In this document: positions 37,774 through 46,736 of the stretch, piece after piece
How the letters are laid out: each line of letters begins with the position of its first letter
How positions within the stretch are numbered: the first letter of the stretch is position 1
Source: Nocardia colli
GTDB lineage: Bacteria; Actinomycetota; Actinomycetes; Mycobacteriales; Mycobacteriaceae
Reading direction: 5' to 3'
Assembly (NCBI RefSeq): GCF_008704205.1
Contig: NZ_VXLC01000001.1
Location: 1 to 64,000, forward strand
Length of the DNA: 64,000 bases
Program-made: the position numbers and the translations under genes
The notes under the pieces: model-generated
Told to the model about the DNA's origin: nothing
The model's database searches: none
What the model saw: only the letters and a program-made list of their open reading frames with translations

Positions 37774-37797
37774 GTTCGCACCTTCTCTCGATATTGC

Positions 37798-37812
37798 GTG
37801 CAACTCGTGCAC
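37798..37812. promoter_or_regulatory. Palindrome in the amidohydrolase-ATPase gap
   Basis: GTGCA-ACTCG-TGCAC: 5-bp perfect arms, 5-base spacer, 25 nt before the ATPase start. The 100-nt gap is AT-rich for this genome, so it may hold an internal promoter controlled by the operon's GntR protein. Speculative. Confidence 0.3.
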
Positions 37813-37873
37813 AACATCAGTCTTATCGAGAGTGATTACATGCAATCGCCGATTGATTTCCGTCTGATTAACT

Positions 37874-39205
37874 TCATCGCATGTTGTTCAGTCGACGCGC
37901 GAGCAGCTCGGCGTCGACCCGGGTACTGCGGCCGGCCCGGATGACGGCCTCGCCGTCGACCCACACCGTGTCCACCACCCGGGGCGAGCCCGTGGTCAGC
38001 AGCGTCGCGCCCGGGTCGAGAACCGGCAGGCAGGCGAAGTCCCGATCGAACCGGAGCAGGGTGAGGTCGCCACGATCGCCGATCGCGACACCCGGCGCCG
38101 CGGTCGGCCGGCCGAGGACCCGGTCCGCGCCCCGGGTCGCCATGCGCAGCATCTCGTCGAATCCCAAGAGGTCAGCGCGTTTTCGAGTGGCGCGCTGCAA
38201 GTAGGAGCCCATGCGCAAGGTCAGCAGCATGTCCTGGGTGTCGTTGCTGGCGGCGCCGTCCACTCCGAGTCCGACGTCGATCCCGGCCGCCAGCATTTCC
38301 AGCACGGGCGCGACGCCACTGCCCAGGCGCATATTGCTCAGCGGGTTATAGGAGACGGATACGCCACGAGCGGCGAAGACCGAACGGCCGGCACTGTCGA
38401 GGTGACAGCAGTGCACCGCCAGGGTGCGATCCCAGAGCAGTCCGCCGGCGTCGAGATAATCGACCGCGCCGCGGCCTGCATGCAATCGGCACATTTCCTC
38501 GTCGGTCGAGGTCTCGAGTACATGTATCGACACCGTTTTGCCGGTCCGCCCGGCGTACTCGCGCGCGGCGGCCATGCCGTCCGGGGTGAGGCAGCGCGGA
38601 TTCGGCACGGCCAGGGCGGTGCCGATCCGCGAACCGGCCAGCTGTGCGTCCAAGGCATCGATGTGCGCGAACGCGTCCGGCAGCGGCTGCATCAATCGCG
38701 GATCGAGACCCCAGCGCCGGGTGGGATCGGCGCGGTCGGCGATGCCGCGGCCGAGGACCACGCGGATGCCGAGCTCGGCCAGCGCGCGAAGCATGGCGTC
38801 GTGCACGGCTTCCGAGCGGTTCGGCCACATGTGCTCGACGACCGTGGTCACGCCGCTGCGCAGCAGTTCGAGTCCGCCGGCCAGCGCGGACAGGTAGGTC
38901 TGTTCCGGCGTCGCGGCGACCGTGCGCTCCCCCACGCACCGCAGCCATTCGAGCAGCGGCAGGCCCTCGCCGATCCCGCGCAGCACCGCCTGTTGCAGGT
39001 GTGTGTGGGTGTTGACGAAGCCGGGGATCAGATAGCCGCCGCTGCCGTCGACGAACGGAAGCGCACGGTAATCCGCGCGCGCGTTCGGACCTATCGCGAT
39101 GACAGCGCCGTCCTGGACGACGACATCGTGGCCGGTCTGCCACGCACCTCGGGTATAGACGGTGGCAGCACCGATGACGACGGAATGAGGTCGATTCTCG
39201 AACAC
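37874..39205 (-). CDS. Amidohydrolase (8-oxoguanine/cytosine deaminase-like, ATZ/TRZ family)
   Basis: 443 residues. Metal-binding motif PGFVNTHTHLQQ near residue 65, SIHVLETSTDEE, an HCCHLDSAG His pair, SYNPLSNMRLGSG and the catalytic Asp in GLGVDGAASNDTQDM. This set places it with 8-oxoguanine deaminase and hydroxyatrazine ethylaminohydrolase. It removes an amino (or alkylamino) group from a heterocyclic ring. First gene of the operon with an ABC importer and oxygenase downstream. Confidence 0.87.
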   Translation of the reverse strand: MFENRPHSVVIGAATVYTRGAWQTGHDVVVQDGAVIAIGPNARADYRALPFVDGSGGYLIPGFVNTHTHLQQAVLRGIGEGLPLLEWLRCVGERTVAATPEQTYLSALAGGLELLRSGVTTVVEHMWPNRSEAVHDAMLRALAELGIRVVLGRGIADRADPTRRWGLDPRLMQPLPDAFAHIDALDAQLAGSRIGTALAVPNPRCLTPDGMAAAREYAGRTGKTVSIHVLETSTDEEMCRLHAGRGAVDYLDAGGLLWDRTLAVHCCHLDSAGRSVFAARGVSVSYNPLSNMRLGSGVAPVLEMLAAGIDVGLGVDGAASNDTQDMLLTLRMGSYLQRATRKRADLLGFDEMLRMATRGADRVLGRPTAAPGVAIGDRGDLTLLRFDRDFACLPVLDPGATLLTTGSPRVVDTVWVDGEAVIRAGRSTRVDAELLARRLNNMR

Positions 39206-39328
39206 GCGGCATTCCTCCTGGGAAATGCGGCTGGTTCGCCCGCTCGATCCGGCGGCTCGCGTCGCCCGTTGCAGCCATGAGCGACGTGCGGGCAGCCTAC
39301 CGAGCCCGTATTTCGACGCGGTTAAGCC

Positions 39329-40441
39329 TCACGGACGCAGGTCGGCGCCGACCTCCAGGATCTCTACGCGAGGTTCCTTCGCCGCCTCCATGAAACCGAG
39401 CAGGGCCTGCGATTCGGCTTCCACGGCGGTGCGCTCTGCCTTCGTCCACGTGCGGGTCGGGCTGATCCGCAGGCGCGCGACACCGGCTTCCGGGAAGATC
39501 TTGTAGAGGCCGGCGAGATAGCCGTCGACCAGCACCGGGGCGACCGCGGCGGCGAACGCGCGCAGGTGCGGGGCGTTGCCCTCCGGCACGATCCGGGTTC
39601 GATCCTGGTGCGAGAGAACGGCATTGTCGTACCAGCCGAGCAGACGGACCGGGGCCGGGAGGTCCGGATCGGCCAATTCCGCGTCGGCGGCGTCGTAGAG
39701 GGTGCGGCCGCGCTCGTCGGTGTAGGTGCGCACGCGGTCGCCGAGCTGCTCGATCGCCTGCTTCATGCCGAGCAGCTTCGACCAGGTCTGCATGTCCATG
39801 GTGGAGGCCGGACCGAACGCGCGCAGATAGCGAAGGAGCAACTCGCTCAACGGATACGACGGGTCGAGCGGTGCGCCGAGCCACGGCTCGACCCGGGACC
39901 AGATCGGCCTGCTGCTGTCCTTCCACTGGCCGCGCGGCGGAGTTTGCAGCACGGGCAGCTGGTAGAGCCAGGTCTGCACGACCATGCCCGGATTGCGGTC
40001 GGGGTAGATCTCGGCGGCGCGCTCGCGCAGCTCGGCGGCGGACATCGGCTCGTCGCCGAGCACCCGCTCGCCGTGCCCACGCACCTCGTCGGCGTCGAGG
40101 CCGACCATCGCGCCGTAGTTGAAACCCTTACGGAAGGGGATCTTTTCGAGCTCCGGCTGGATGTGCGGCGCGATCCGTAGCGCGTCCGGCGGGGTGACCA
40201 GGTGAATGGTGCCGCGCATCAAGGTGATCCGGACCAGCGAACGATCCACCAGCGCGTCCGACACCGTCGCCGGATCGAAATCCGTTATGCGGCTCCACAA
40301 TGCGACGAACGGCGGCGGTGAGTCCTGGGCTTGCAGGCCGACGAGGTGGTCGCACATCTCGTGCACCGTCAGCTGCGAACGCTCCAGCAGGTGCTGGCGC
40401 GCCAGCAGCGTCCGGTTCAGAGTTCGATTGGAGAGCAGCAT
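39329..40441 (-). CDS. Winged-helix DNA glycosylase-like protein (HTH_42/AlkZ family)
   Basis: 370 residues from ATG 40441. N-terminal ARQHLLERSQLTVHEMCDHL then LVGLQAQDSPPPFVALWSR; the Q-x-Q (QAQ) motif is the catalytic signature of the AlkZ QXQ group that unhooks DNA crosslinks. RITLMRGTIHLVTPPDALR is also typical. Seven nt after the quinone oxidoreductase stop. AlkZ in Streptomyces sits in azinomycin clusters, but many genomic copies are general. Confidence 0.82.
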   Translation of the reverse strand: MLLSNRTLNRTLLARQHLLERSQLTVHEMCDHLVGLQAQDSPPPFVALWSRITDFDPATVSDALVDRSLVRITLMRGTIHLVTPPDALRIAPHIQPELEKIPFRKGFNYGAMVGLDADEVRGHGERVLGDEPMSAAELRERAAEIYPDRNPGMVVQTWLYQLPVLQTPPRGQWKDSSRPIWSRVEPWLGAPLDPSYPLSELLLRYLRAFGPASTMDMQTWSKLLGMKQAIEQLGDRVRTYTDERGRTLYDAADAELADPDLPAPVRLLGWYDNAVLSHQDRTRIVPEGNAPHLRAFAAAVAPVLVDGYLAGLYKIFPEAGVARLRISPTRTWTKAERTAVEAESQALLGFMEAAKEPRVEILEVGADLRP

Positions 40442-40448
40442 GTTTCGG

Positions 40449-41423
40449 TCAGCGGAGGGTGACCACGACTTTGCCGGTCGCGGTGCGGTTGTCCAGCGAG
40501 GCAATCGCCTCGGCGGCCCGGTCGAGCGGGTACAGCACCGGTTTCGGCGCCTCGATCTTGCCCGCGGCCAGCAGCGGCGCCACCTCGTCCCACTGCTCGG
40601 TCAGGTAGCCGGGGTGCGTCATCACCCATTCGCCCCAGGCCGCGCCGATCACCTCGACGTTCTTCAGCAGCAGCCGGTTGACCTTCACGGTCGGGATCTC
40701 GCCCGCGGTGAAGCCCACCACCAGCAGGCGGCCCGCGGACGCGAGCGAACGGACGCTGTCGGTGAACCGGTCGCCGCCGACCGGGTCGAGCACGATGTCC
40801 ACGCCGCGGCCGCCGGTCAGTTCCTTCACCGCCGCGAGCCAGCCGTCGGCGAGCACCACGTCGGTCGCGCCGTTGGCGCGCGCCACCTCGGCCTTCGCCT
40901 CGGTGCTGACCACCGCGATCACCCGGCCCGCGCCGAGCGCGGCCGCCATCCGCAGCGTGGAGGTGCCGATGCCGCCCGCGGCGCCGTGCACCAGGACGGT
41001 CTCGCCCTCGGCCAGCCTGCCGCGCTTGCGCAGGCAGAACTGCACGGTCAGGTCGTTGAACAGGATGCCGGCGCCGGCCTCGAGGGAGACGTTGTCCGGC
41101 AGTTTGAACACCATCTGGGTCGGCACGACTGCCACTTCTGCCATGGCATTGCCGAGCAGCGTCAGCGCGACGACCCGGTCGCCCGCCTTGACGTGCGCGT
41201 CCGCCGGGGCCTCGCGCACGATGCCGGCCACCTCGCCGCCGACGACGAAGGGCAGTTCCGGCTTCATCTGGTAGAGCCCGCGGGTCATCAGCACGTCCGG
41301 GAAGGCGACACCGGCCGCGTGCACGTCGATCACCACGCCCCCGGGGTATCCCTCGGGCTCCGGAATGTCGACGATCTCGACCGACTCCGGTCCCTCCAGC
41401 TTGCTGACCTGGGCTGCGCGCAT
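40449..41423 (-). CDS. NADPH:quinone oxidoreductase-like, zinc-free MDR family
   Basis: 324 residues from ATG 41423 (GAGAGG upstream). GroES-like N-terminus (AAGVAFPDVLMTRGLYQ), nucleotide-binding VLVHGAAGGIGTSTLRMAAALG, and the QOR motif DIVLDPVGGDRF. It reduces quinones or enoyl/enone substrates with NADPH. First gene of a pair with the AlkZ-like gene; divergent from the type VII substrates. Confidence 0.9.
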   Translation of the reverse strand: MRAAQVSKLEGPESVEIVDIPEPEGYPGGVVIDVHAAGVAFPDVLMTRGLYQMKPELPFVVGGEVAGIVREAPADAHVKAGDRVVALTLLGNAMAEVAVVPTQMVFKLPDNVSLEAGAGILFNDLTVQFCLRKRGRLAEGETVLVHGAAGGIGTSTLRMAAALGAGRVIAVVSTEAKAEVARANGATDVVLADGWLAAVKELTGGRGVDIVLDPVGGDRFTDSVRSLASAGRLLVVGFTAGEIPTVKVNRLLLKNVEVIGAAWGEWVMTHPGYLTEQWDEVAPLLAAGKIEAPKPVLYPLDRAAEAIASLDNRTATGKVVVTLR

Positions 41424-41575
41424 CTGCCGACCTCTCTGTCGTGGCACCGGCTTTTCTCCACGCCGACGCCGCCGTGATCAACGTAACCCGCATCGATTCG
41501 GCGTGCGCACCCTGTCTACGTTTGCCCGCACTGCCAGACCGGCCCGAGGCCCCTGTCCGGCAGCCCCCGTTTTGC

Positions 41576-41581
41576 TATGCT
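41576..41581 (+). promoter_or_regulatory. -10 element before the EspC-like gene
   Basis: TATGCT in a TTTTGCTATGCTGACC context, 35 nt before ATG 41617. It fits TAnnnT. A -35 is not obvious. Confidence 0.4.
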
Positions 41582-41616
41582 GACCGCGACCTATGGTCGG
41601 GCGTGAAGGGGGACTC

Positions 41617-41943
41617 ATGGTCGAGCAAAATCAACCGGCGTCGACAAGTGTGCAGGTAGATCCGGGCGCACTGCGATCGTTCGCGCAAACTCTCGGCACC
41701 GAGGCCGGGGAGGTGACCGGGCTGAACGCGGGGGGAGCGTTATCCGCCGCGGCGGGCGCGCTACCAGGTACCGAATTCGGCACGGCGGCAAACCAGGCCA
41801 ACGATGTGGTCAACCGCTGCCTGCAACGGATCGGCGGCCGGCTCACCACGATCGCCGACAATCTGCACAATGCCGCGGGCAAATACGAACTGGCCGAGGA
41901 CGATTTCGCCGCGAAACTCCGCGCGATCGGATTGACCGCATGA
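41617..41943 (+). CDS. EspC-like type VII secretion substrate
   Basis: 108 residues from ATG 41617 with GAAGGGGG 4 nt upstream. All-helical, size and layout of the ESX EspC/WXG100-like family. The C-terminal part contains Y-E-L-A-E, matching the YxxxD/E export motif, after a helix (VVNRCLQRIGGRLTTIADNL). No ESX machinery genes are in the window. The stop overlaps the next ATG (ATGA), so the two products probably form an exported heterodimer. Confidence 0.8.
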   Translation: MVEQNQPASTSVQVDPGALRSFAQTLGTEAGEVTGLNAGGALSAAAGALPGTEFGTAANQANDVVNRCLQRIGGRLTTIADNLHNAAGKYELAEDDFAAKLRAIGLTA

Positions 41944-43076
41944 CGCTCAGCATCTCGGACGTGGAGAACTGGAAGCCCGAACAGCTCACCGCCGCAGGCG
42001 AACAGGCCGGGACGATGTCGCAGGGCCTCGACACCGCCGTCGGCAAGGGCTCCACCGAGACGAAGTCGCTCGACGACGGGCACAAGTGGTCCGGAACGGC
42101 GGGCGCCGCCGCGAACGCGCGGATGGACACCGAGAAGACCCGTTCCTCCGCGGTGAGTGCCGCGCTGCTGGAACTGAAGACCGCCTTCACCTCCCAGACG
42201 CAGAACCTGGTCGAGGCGAAGAACAAGGTGATCCAGCTGCGCGACGACGCGATCAACCAGAAGCCGCCGTTCGACGTGGAGGACAACGGCAAGGTCAACG
42301 CCACCACCCGGATCGCGGCGCTGCGCGAACACTCGGACAAGACGGACGTGGAGGGGCTCGTTTTCCAGGAGTCGCTGCTGGCCGCGTCGCGCACCTGGGA
42401 ACTGACCAATGCGCTCAAGACCGCGGAAACCGTGGCCGGCCAGGCGAAGACACAGGTGGACACGGCGGTCGGCAAGTTGGAGCAGGCGTTCAACGGGCTC
42501 GGCGACCCGAGCGCGAACGTGGCGCCGCCGGCCAGCACGGTGCCGGCCGCCGTCAGTTCGCCCGCCGCGGTGAACAACGGTAACGGCAGCCCGTCGTCGA
42601 GCAAGCCCAATTACGCGATGGGGAACCACAACTCCGGATCGGGCACCCCGTACAACAGCGGAAGTTACAGCGGTTCCGGCAGTCCCAGTTCGTCCGCGCC
42701 TACCGGGCCGATGCCGAGCGGCGATATGGCGAAATGGATCGCGGAGGCGAAACAGAAACTCATCGAAATGGGGTACGACCCCAAGGACATCGATGAGCGC
42801 GCCATCGCCATGATCATCGAGCACGAATCGGCAGGTAACCCGTACGCGGAAAACCAGTGGGACAGTAACTGGGTCGCCGGGCACCCGTCGAAGGGGCTGA
42901 TGCAGACGATCGACAGCACCTTCAACTCCTACAAGGCGCCGGGGCACGACGACATCTGGAACCCGGTGGACAATATTATTGCGGGCGTTCGCTATTCGAT
43001 CGACAGGTATGGATCGGTCAACAACGTGCCCGGCGTGGTCGCGGTCAATTCCGGTGGCGCGTACCAGGGCTACTAA
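41940..43076 (+). CDS. Type VII-exported WXG-like protein with C-terminal SLT (lytic transglycosylase) domain
   Basis: 378 residues. Residues 1 to about 190 are helical with a W-S-G turn (HKWSGTAGAAANARM), a WXG100-like module. A Ser/Gly/Asn/Pro-rich linker follows (about 195-255). The end is a soluble lytic transglycosylase domain with the catalytic Glu in AMIIEHESAGNPYAEN and GLMQTIDSTFNSYK. It should cut peptidoglycan outside the membrane after export with the EspC-like partner. Its 3' end overlaps the convergent lipoprotein by 4 nt. Confidence 0.85.
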   Translation: MTLSISDVENWKPEQLTAAGEQAGTMSQGLDTAVGKGSTETKSLDDGHKWSGTAGAAANARMDTEKTRSSAVSAALLELKTAFTSQTQNLVEAKNKVIQLRDDAINQKPPFDVEDNGKVNATTRIAALREHSDKTDVEGLVFQESLLAASRTWELTNALKTAETVAGQAKTQVDTAVGKLEQAFNGLGDPSANVAPPASTVPAAVSSPAAVNNGNGSPSSSKPNYAMGNHNSGSGTPYNSGSYSGSGSPSSSAPTGPMPSGDMAKWIAEAKQKLIEMGYDPKDIDERAIAMIIEHESAGNPYAENQWDSNWVAGHPSKGLMQTIDSTFNSYKAPGHDDIWNPVDNIIAGVRYSIDRYGSVNNVPGVVAVNSGGAYQGY

Positions 43077-44290
43077 CGCTCACCGCTTTCGTTCGCTAAC
43101 AACGCGTACTGCGCGGCCGCGCGCTGCTGGGTTTCCCACAGGCGGCCGCCGAGCACCAGGGCCGCGTACCGCCGATAGGACACGAAGCACCTGAACTGCG
43201 CTTCCTTCGGCGCGACATAGTCCTGCACGCACGCCGCGCTGGGCACATCCACCGGCGGATCGACCGCACGGCGGTCCGCCGCATTACCGAGTTCGGCGGA
43301 CTCGGTGACGAAGCGCGCCGCGGCCGCGTCATCGGTCGCCCGGAACCCGAACGCATTGGGCGTCACCGCGATCCGATCGACCCCCGCTTTCCGCAGCACC
43401 GGCAGGCGGCCCGCCTGATCCTGCACGTAGTTCAGATAGCCGCGCAGGGTCAAGACGACCTCACCCTGTCCGTCCGGCGCCGGGACAACACCCTTGTCCT
43501 GGATGACCCGGACCAGCAAGCCATCCGGATCTTGGTGCAGCGTGTTGAATTTCCCGATCGGTGTCGCGCTGAACTTGTCCAGTTCGGCGACCTCCGCGGC
43601 GAGATACTTCTGGGTCGCGTCGACCAGCCGATCGATATCCGCGGTCCGCGCCTCCGCCAGCACACTGATCACATAGTTCCCGTGCGGGGTCGTGCTGCCG
43701 AGCGTCGGAAACGCCGGACGCCAGTGTGCCCGCGCGTCCGGGTATTTGGGCAGACCGACCGGCGCGTTCTCCGGGTTGAGGCCGAGGTCGACGGCGTCGA
43801 GTTCGGCCGCCGCCGCCTTCGCGGCCGCGGCGTCCGGGAAACGCGACACCGTCACGGTCAGGCCGTCGCGCTGGCGAACGCCGGCCGCGGGATCGGTGAG
43901 CGGCGGCACGTCCTCGGCCGAACCGGTGGAGAACCCGAGTACGAAACCGTGATTCTGCAGCACCGGGATGGCCGGCTCCGCGAGGTACTGCGCCACCGAC
44001 TGGGCGTCGGTGTGCACGCGCGCCGACGCACCGACGGAGTACTTCGGGTCCACCTCATGAGGACTCAGGACCGCATCGGCCAGGCGCGCCGCCTCCAATC
44101 GCGCGTAGCCGAGATCGTCCAGGCGGCTCGCGATCTTGGGTGGCGTGGTCGGAAACTTGCCGGTGTCCAGCGCGCGCACATCGATCTCGCTGGACACGCT
44201 GGTTCCCTGCACTTCCGCTGCGCAGCCGCCCGCTGCGGCGGTGGCGAGGACGACGAGGAGCGCCGTGGCGACTCGGGTATTCCAGTTCAT
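43073..44290 (-). CDS. Large secreted lipoprotein coupled to a Ser/Thr kinase
   Basis: 405 residues from ATG 44290. The signal peptide ends in AAAGGC (lipobox AGGC), followed by a long mature domain of alternating helices and strands (VDLGLNPENAPVGLPKYPDA, NYVISVLAEARTADIDRLVD) with late Cys residues (SAACVQDYVAPKEAQFRCFVSY). I do not recognise a named domain; similar proteins occur beside kinases and DUF3558 proteins in Nocardia. The start overlaps the kinase stop by one base, so it is a likely partner or substrate of the kinase. Confidence 0.82.
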   Translation of the reverse strand: MNWNTRVATALLVVLATAAAGGCAAEVQGTSVSSEIDVRALDTGKFPTTPPKIASRLDDLGYARLEAARLADAVLSPHEVDPKYSVGASARVHTDAQSVAQYLAEPAIPVLQNHGFVLGFSTGSAEDVPPLTDPAAGVRQRDGLTVTVSRFPDAAAAKAAAAELDAVDLGLNPENAPVGLPKYPDARAHWRPAFPTLGSTTPHGNYVISVLAEARTADIDRLVDATQKYLAAEVAELDKFSATPIGKFNTLHQDPDGLLVRVIQDKGVVPAPDGQGEVVLTLRGYLNYVQDQAGRLPVLRKAGVDRIAVTPNAFGFRATDDAAAARFVTESAELGNAADRRAVDPPVDVPSAACVQDYVAPKEAQFRCFVSYRRYAALVLGGRLWETQQRAAAQYALLANESGER

Positions 44291-46227
44291 CAACTCACCT
44301 GTGGGAGGTTGTCCAGGACGTTCTGCAGCACCTGTTGTGCTGCCAGACACCTGAATTCGGGATGTTCGGCGAGGGTGGGATTGTCGACCTGCACCGACAC
44401 CACCTCGGCGTCGCCGCCGTCGATGGCCCGGTACTGTCCGCGCCGCACGCAGGTCGGCGAGCCCAATTCCGCCTCGTCCAAGAAGACGAAATTGCCGCCG
44501 CCGAGGTCGAACGGGATCGGCTTTTCGGTCGGCGTCAACGCCTTCGAGCGTTCGAGGGCGAGCGTGACCGTGCCGGTCGACGTCCATTTGCAGGTGTGCA
44601 GCTGATCCGGAGCGCCGCGCACTTGATCGCCGATATTCAGCTTCACCACGACCGAATCGACCAGCGCGCACGGGTCTTGCCGGGCGAGCGAGTTGCGAAT
44701 GTTCGGAAGTTGCGGTGGCCCTTCGGATATCCGATGGGCGAGTTCGGTGGCCGCCTCGTCCGCGACCCCGCACAGGGTGTCGGACTTCGCGCCCTTCACC
44801 CGTACCGCGATGCCGAATTGCGGATCGGTTTTCGCGGGGAACAAGGCCCGGCCGCAGCTGTCGGTTCCGCCGGTCGCGTCCTCCAGCACCGGGACTCCCG
44901 CGACGGTTTTACCGTTGTCCCGGTAACCCTCGACGCGCTTGATATCGAAGTCGAACTGATAGCCGCCCGACTCCCCCGCGCACGTGCCCCATTGCGTGGA
45001 GCTCGGCGCTTTCGTCCACGCCCCCAGCGACGAGACCAGCGGATCCTTCACCGCGGCACACAGATCGATCGACCGGAGCTTCGTAAGATTCAGCGCCGCA
45101 AGCGGATTCACCGCCGGTTCGGCCGGTCCCTCGTCGTCACCACCGAACAGGGCCGTGCCCGCGAACACGACGACGAGCAGGGCGACCACGGCCGCGGCCC
45201 CGATCAGTGCCCGCTTCCGGCGCCGGCGCAGCGAGCTCGCCCGCTGGATCTCGACGAGCGCCTGCAAGCGCTGCTCGAAGGCGTCGACACTGGAGGCCTC
45301 CGGATAGCGGGCCGGATCCGCGCCGGTGGCCTGCGTGGCGTTCGGATCGGCGCGGAGCGCCGACAGCTCGGCCTCCTGTTCCCGGATTTCCTTATGCACC
45401 TGCGCCGACCAGGGTCGATGCTGCGGCGGCAGCGGTCCGAGAAAGTCGAGGAGCTGGGCGGGCGTCGGACGCTCCTGTGGGTCCTTGCTCAGGCATGGGG
45501 AAACCAATTCTCTTACTTCGGGCGGTAATCCGCTCAGGTCGGGTTCGGTGTGCACAATGTTGTGGAGGGTGTGGCGCGGCGACGATCCGGCGAACGGACT
45601 CGCGCCGCCCGCGGCCATCGCGAGCACGGCGCCCAGGGAGAACATGTCGCCGGCCGGCGTCAGCGGCAGCGATTGCGCCTGTTCCGGAGACATGAACGCG
45701 GGCGAGCCCGCGATCGGGCCGGTGTGCTCGGAGCCGCCCTCGGCCGCGCGCGTGATCCCGAAATCGATGACCCGGGGGCCGTCCTCGGCCAGAATCACGT
45801 TGGCGGGCACGAGATCTCGGTGGATGAGCCCGACGCCGTGGATAGCCTGCAAGGCCGAGGCGAGTCCGATTGCCAGCTTGTGTAATTCGTCCGAGGTGAG
45901 CGGGCCGTAGTTCTCGACGGCTTTGTCCAACGGCACCCCCGGCACGAAAACCGAAGCGAGCCAAGGTACTTCGGCTTCGACATCGAAGTCGACCACGGCG
46001 GCGGTGAAGGCGCCCGAGACCTGCACGGAGGTGCGTACCTCGCGACGGAACCGAGGCAGGAAGTCCGGCTCGGCCACCAGGTGCCGATGCACCTGCTTGA
46101 TCGCGACCAGGCGGCCGTCCGGTCCGACGCCGAGCAGAACCCGTCCCAGGCCGCCGGAGCCGAGCTCGCCGAGCAGCCGGTATCTGCCGATCTGGGTGGG
46201 CTCGTCGCGTGCGAGCGGGGTCACCAT
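44290..46227 (-). CDS. Membrane Ser/Thr protein kinase with DUF3558-like extracellular region
   Basis: 645 residues from ATG 46227. The kinase domain (about 10-275) has the glycine loop LGSGGLGRVLLG, catalytic Lys in VAIK, HRDLVPANVIL and DFG. The usual Lys two residues after the catalytic Asp is Val (HRDLV), seen in some actinobacterial kinases but worth noting. A juxtamembrane linker leads to one TM helix (RALIGAAAVVALLVVVFAG, around residue 345). The outer 270 residues carry two Cys-containing DUF3558-like units (SIDLCAAVKDPLVSSLG, QDPCALVDSVVVKLN). It should sense an envelope signal. It overlaps both neighbours by one base. Confidence 0.9.
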   Translation of the reverse strand: MVTPLARDEPTQIGRYRLLGELGSGGLGRVLLGVGPDGRLVAIKQVHRHLVAEPDFLPRFRREVRTSVQVSGAFTAAVVDFDVEAEVPWLASVFVPGVPLDKAVENYGPLTSDELHKLAIGLASALQAIHGVGLIHRDLVPANVILAEDGPRVIDFGITRAAEGGSEHTGPIAGSPAFMSPEQAQSLPLTPAGDMFSLGAVLAMAAGGASPFAGSSPRHTLHNIVHTEPDLSGLPPEVRELVSPCLSKDPQERPTPAQLLDFLGPLPPQHRPWSAQVHKEIREQEAELSALRADPNATQATGADPARYPEASSVDAFEQRLQALVEIQRASSLRRRRKRALIGAAAVVALLVVVFAGTALFGGDDEGPAEPAVNPLAALNLTKLRSIDLCAAVKDPLVSSLGAWTKAPSSTQWGTCAGESGGYQFDFDIKRVEGYRDNGKTVAGVPVLEDATGGTDSCGRALFPAKTDPQFGIAVRVKGAKSDTLCGVADEAATELAHRISEGPPQLPNIRNSLARQDPCALVDSVVVKLNIGDQVRGAPDQLHTCKWTSTGTVTLALERSKALTPTEKPIPFDLGGGNFVFLDEAELGSPTCVRRGQYRAIDGGDAEVVSVQVDNPTLAEHPEFRCLAAQQVLQNVLDNLPQVS

Positions 46228-46646
46228 CACCGGCTCCGCAGGCGAGCCACGACACCGCCGAGGACTGATTCGGTAGCGGCACAGACTGCCTCGGCAGCGC
46301 CGGGTCCGGTCGGTCGCTCGGTCACGGCGATCTGTTCTCCTCGATCCTCGATGGTCGGCCGCACCGGATGGTAGGTCGCACACGTGCCGTCGGAATCTAT
46401 ACGGCGGACCGTGGGTAAGTCATCAAGTGGGCTGCCGTTCACCGAGAATCCGGCATATTCCGGGACCAGATCGACGCGTTTCCTCTCCGTGGTGTGCACA
46501 CCGGTAACACGTTGGGCGGCTTGAACTTCCAGCCGGAAGCGGGCCCGGAACTCCGGATTCCCGGCCGGGTGACGGGGAATCATCTCGACCGCGATCGGCT
46601 GGTGCCGGCCTGCCGCGCGCGGGTCGTGCCGGCCGAGCGCCTTCAC
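46227..46646 (-). pseudogene. Remnant of a Ser/Thr kinase N-lobe
   Basis: 139 residues from GTG 46646, with GGAGG 7 nt upstream. PIAVEMIPRHPAGNPEFRAR then FRLEVQAAQRVTGVHT aligns with the beta3-alphaC part of actinobacterial kinases (AVKVI...DPEFRARFRREV.AARRVSG.HT). The catalytic Lys reads Glu (AVEMI), the glycine loop is eroded and no HRD or DFG follows. It overlaps the intact kinase start by one base, so it looks like a decayed copy of its neighbour's N-lobe. It could still be translated. Confidence 0.55.
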
Positions 46647-46736
46647 CCGTGTTCCTCCCCTGTCGTGCCTGTTCCGGGGATCGTACCGGGGCACATGTGA
46701 CACGTCTTGGTGGTGACCGGAATTCCGGTGTGGCCG

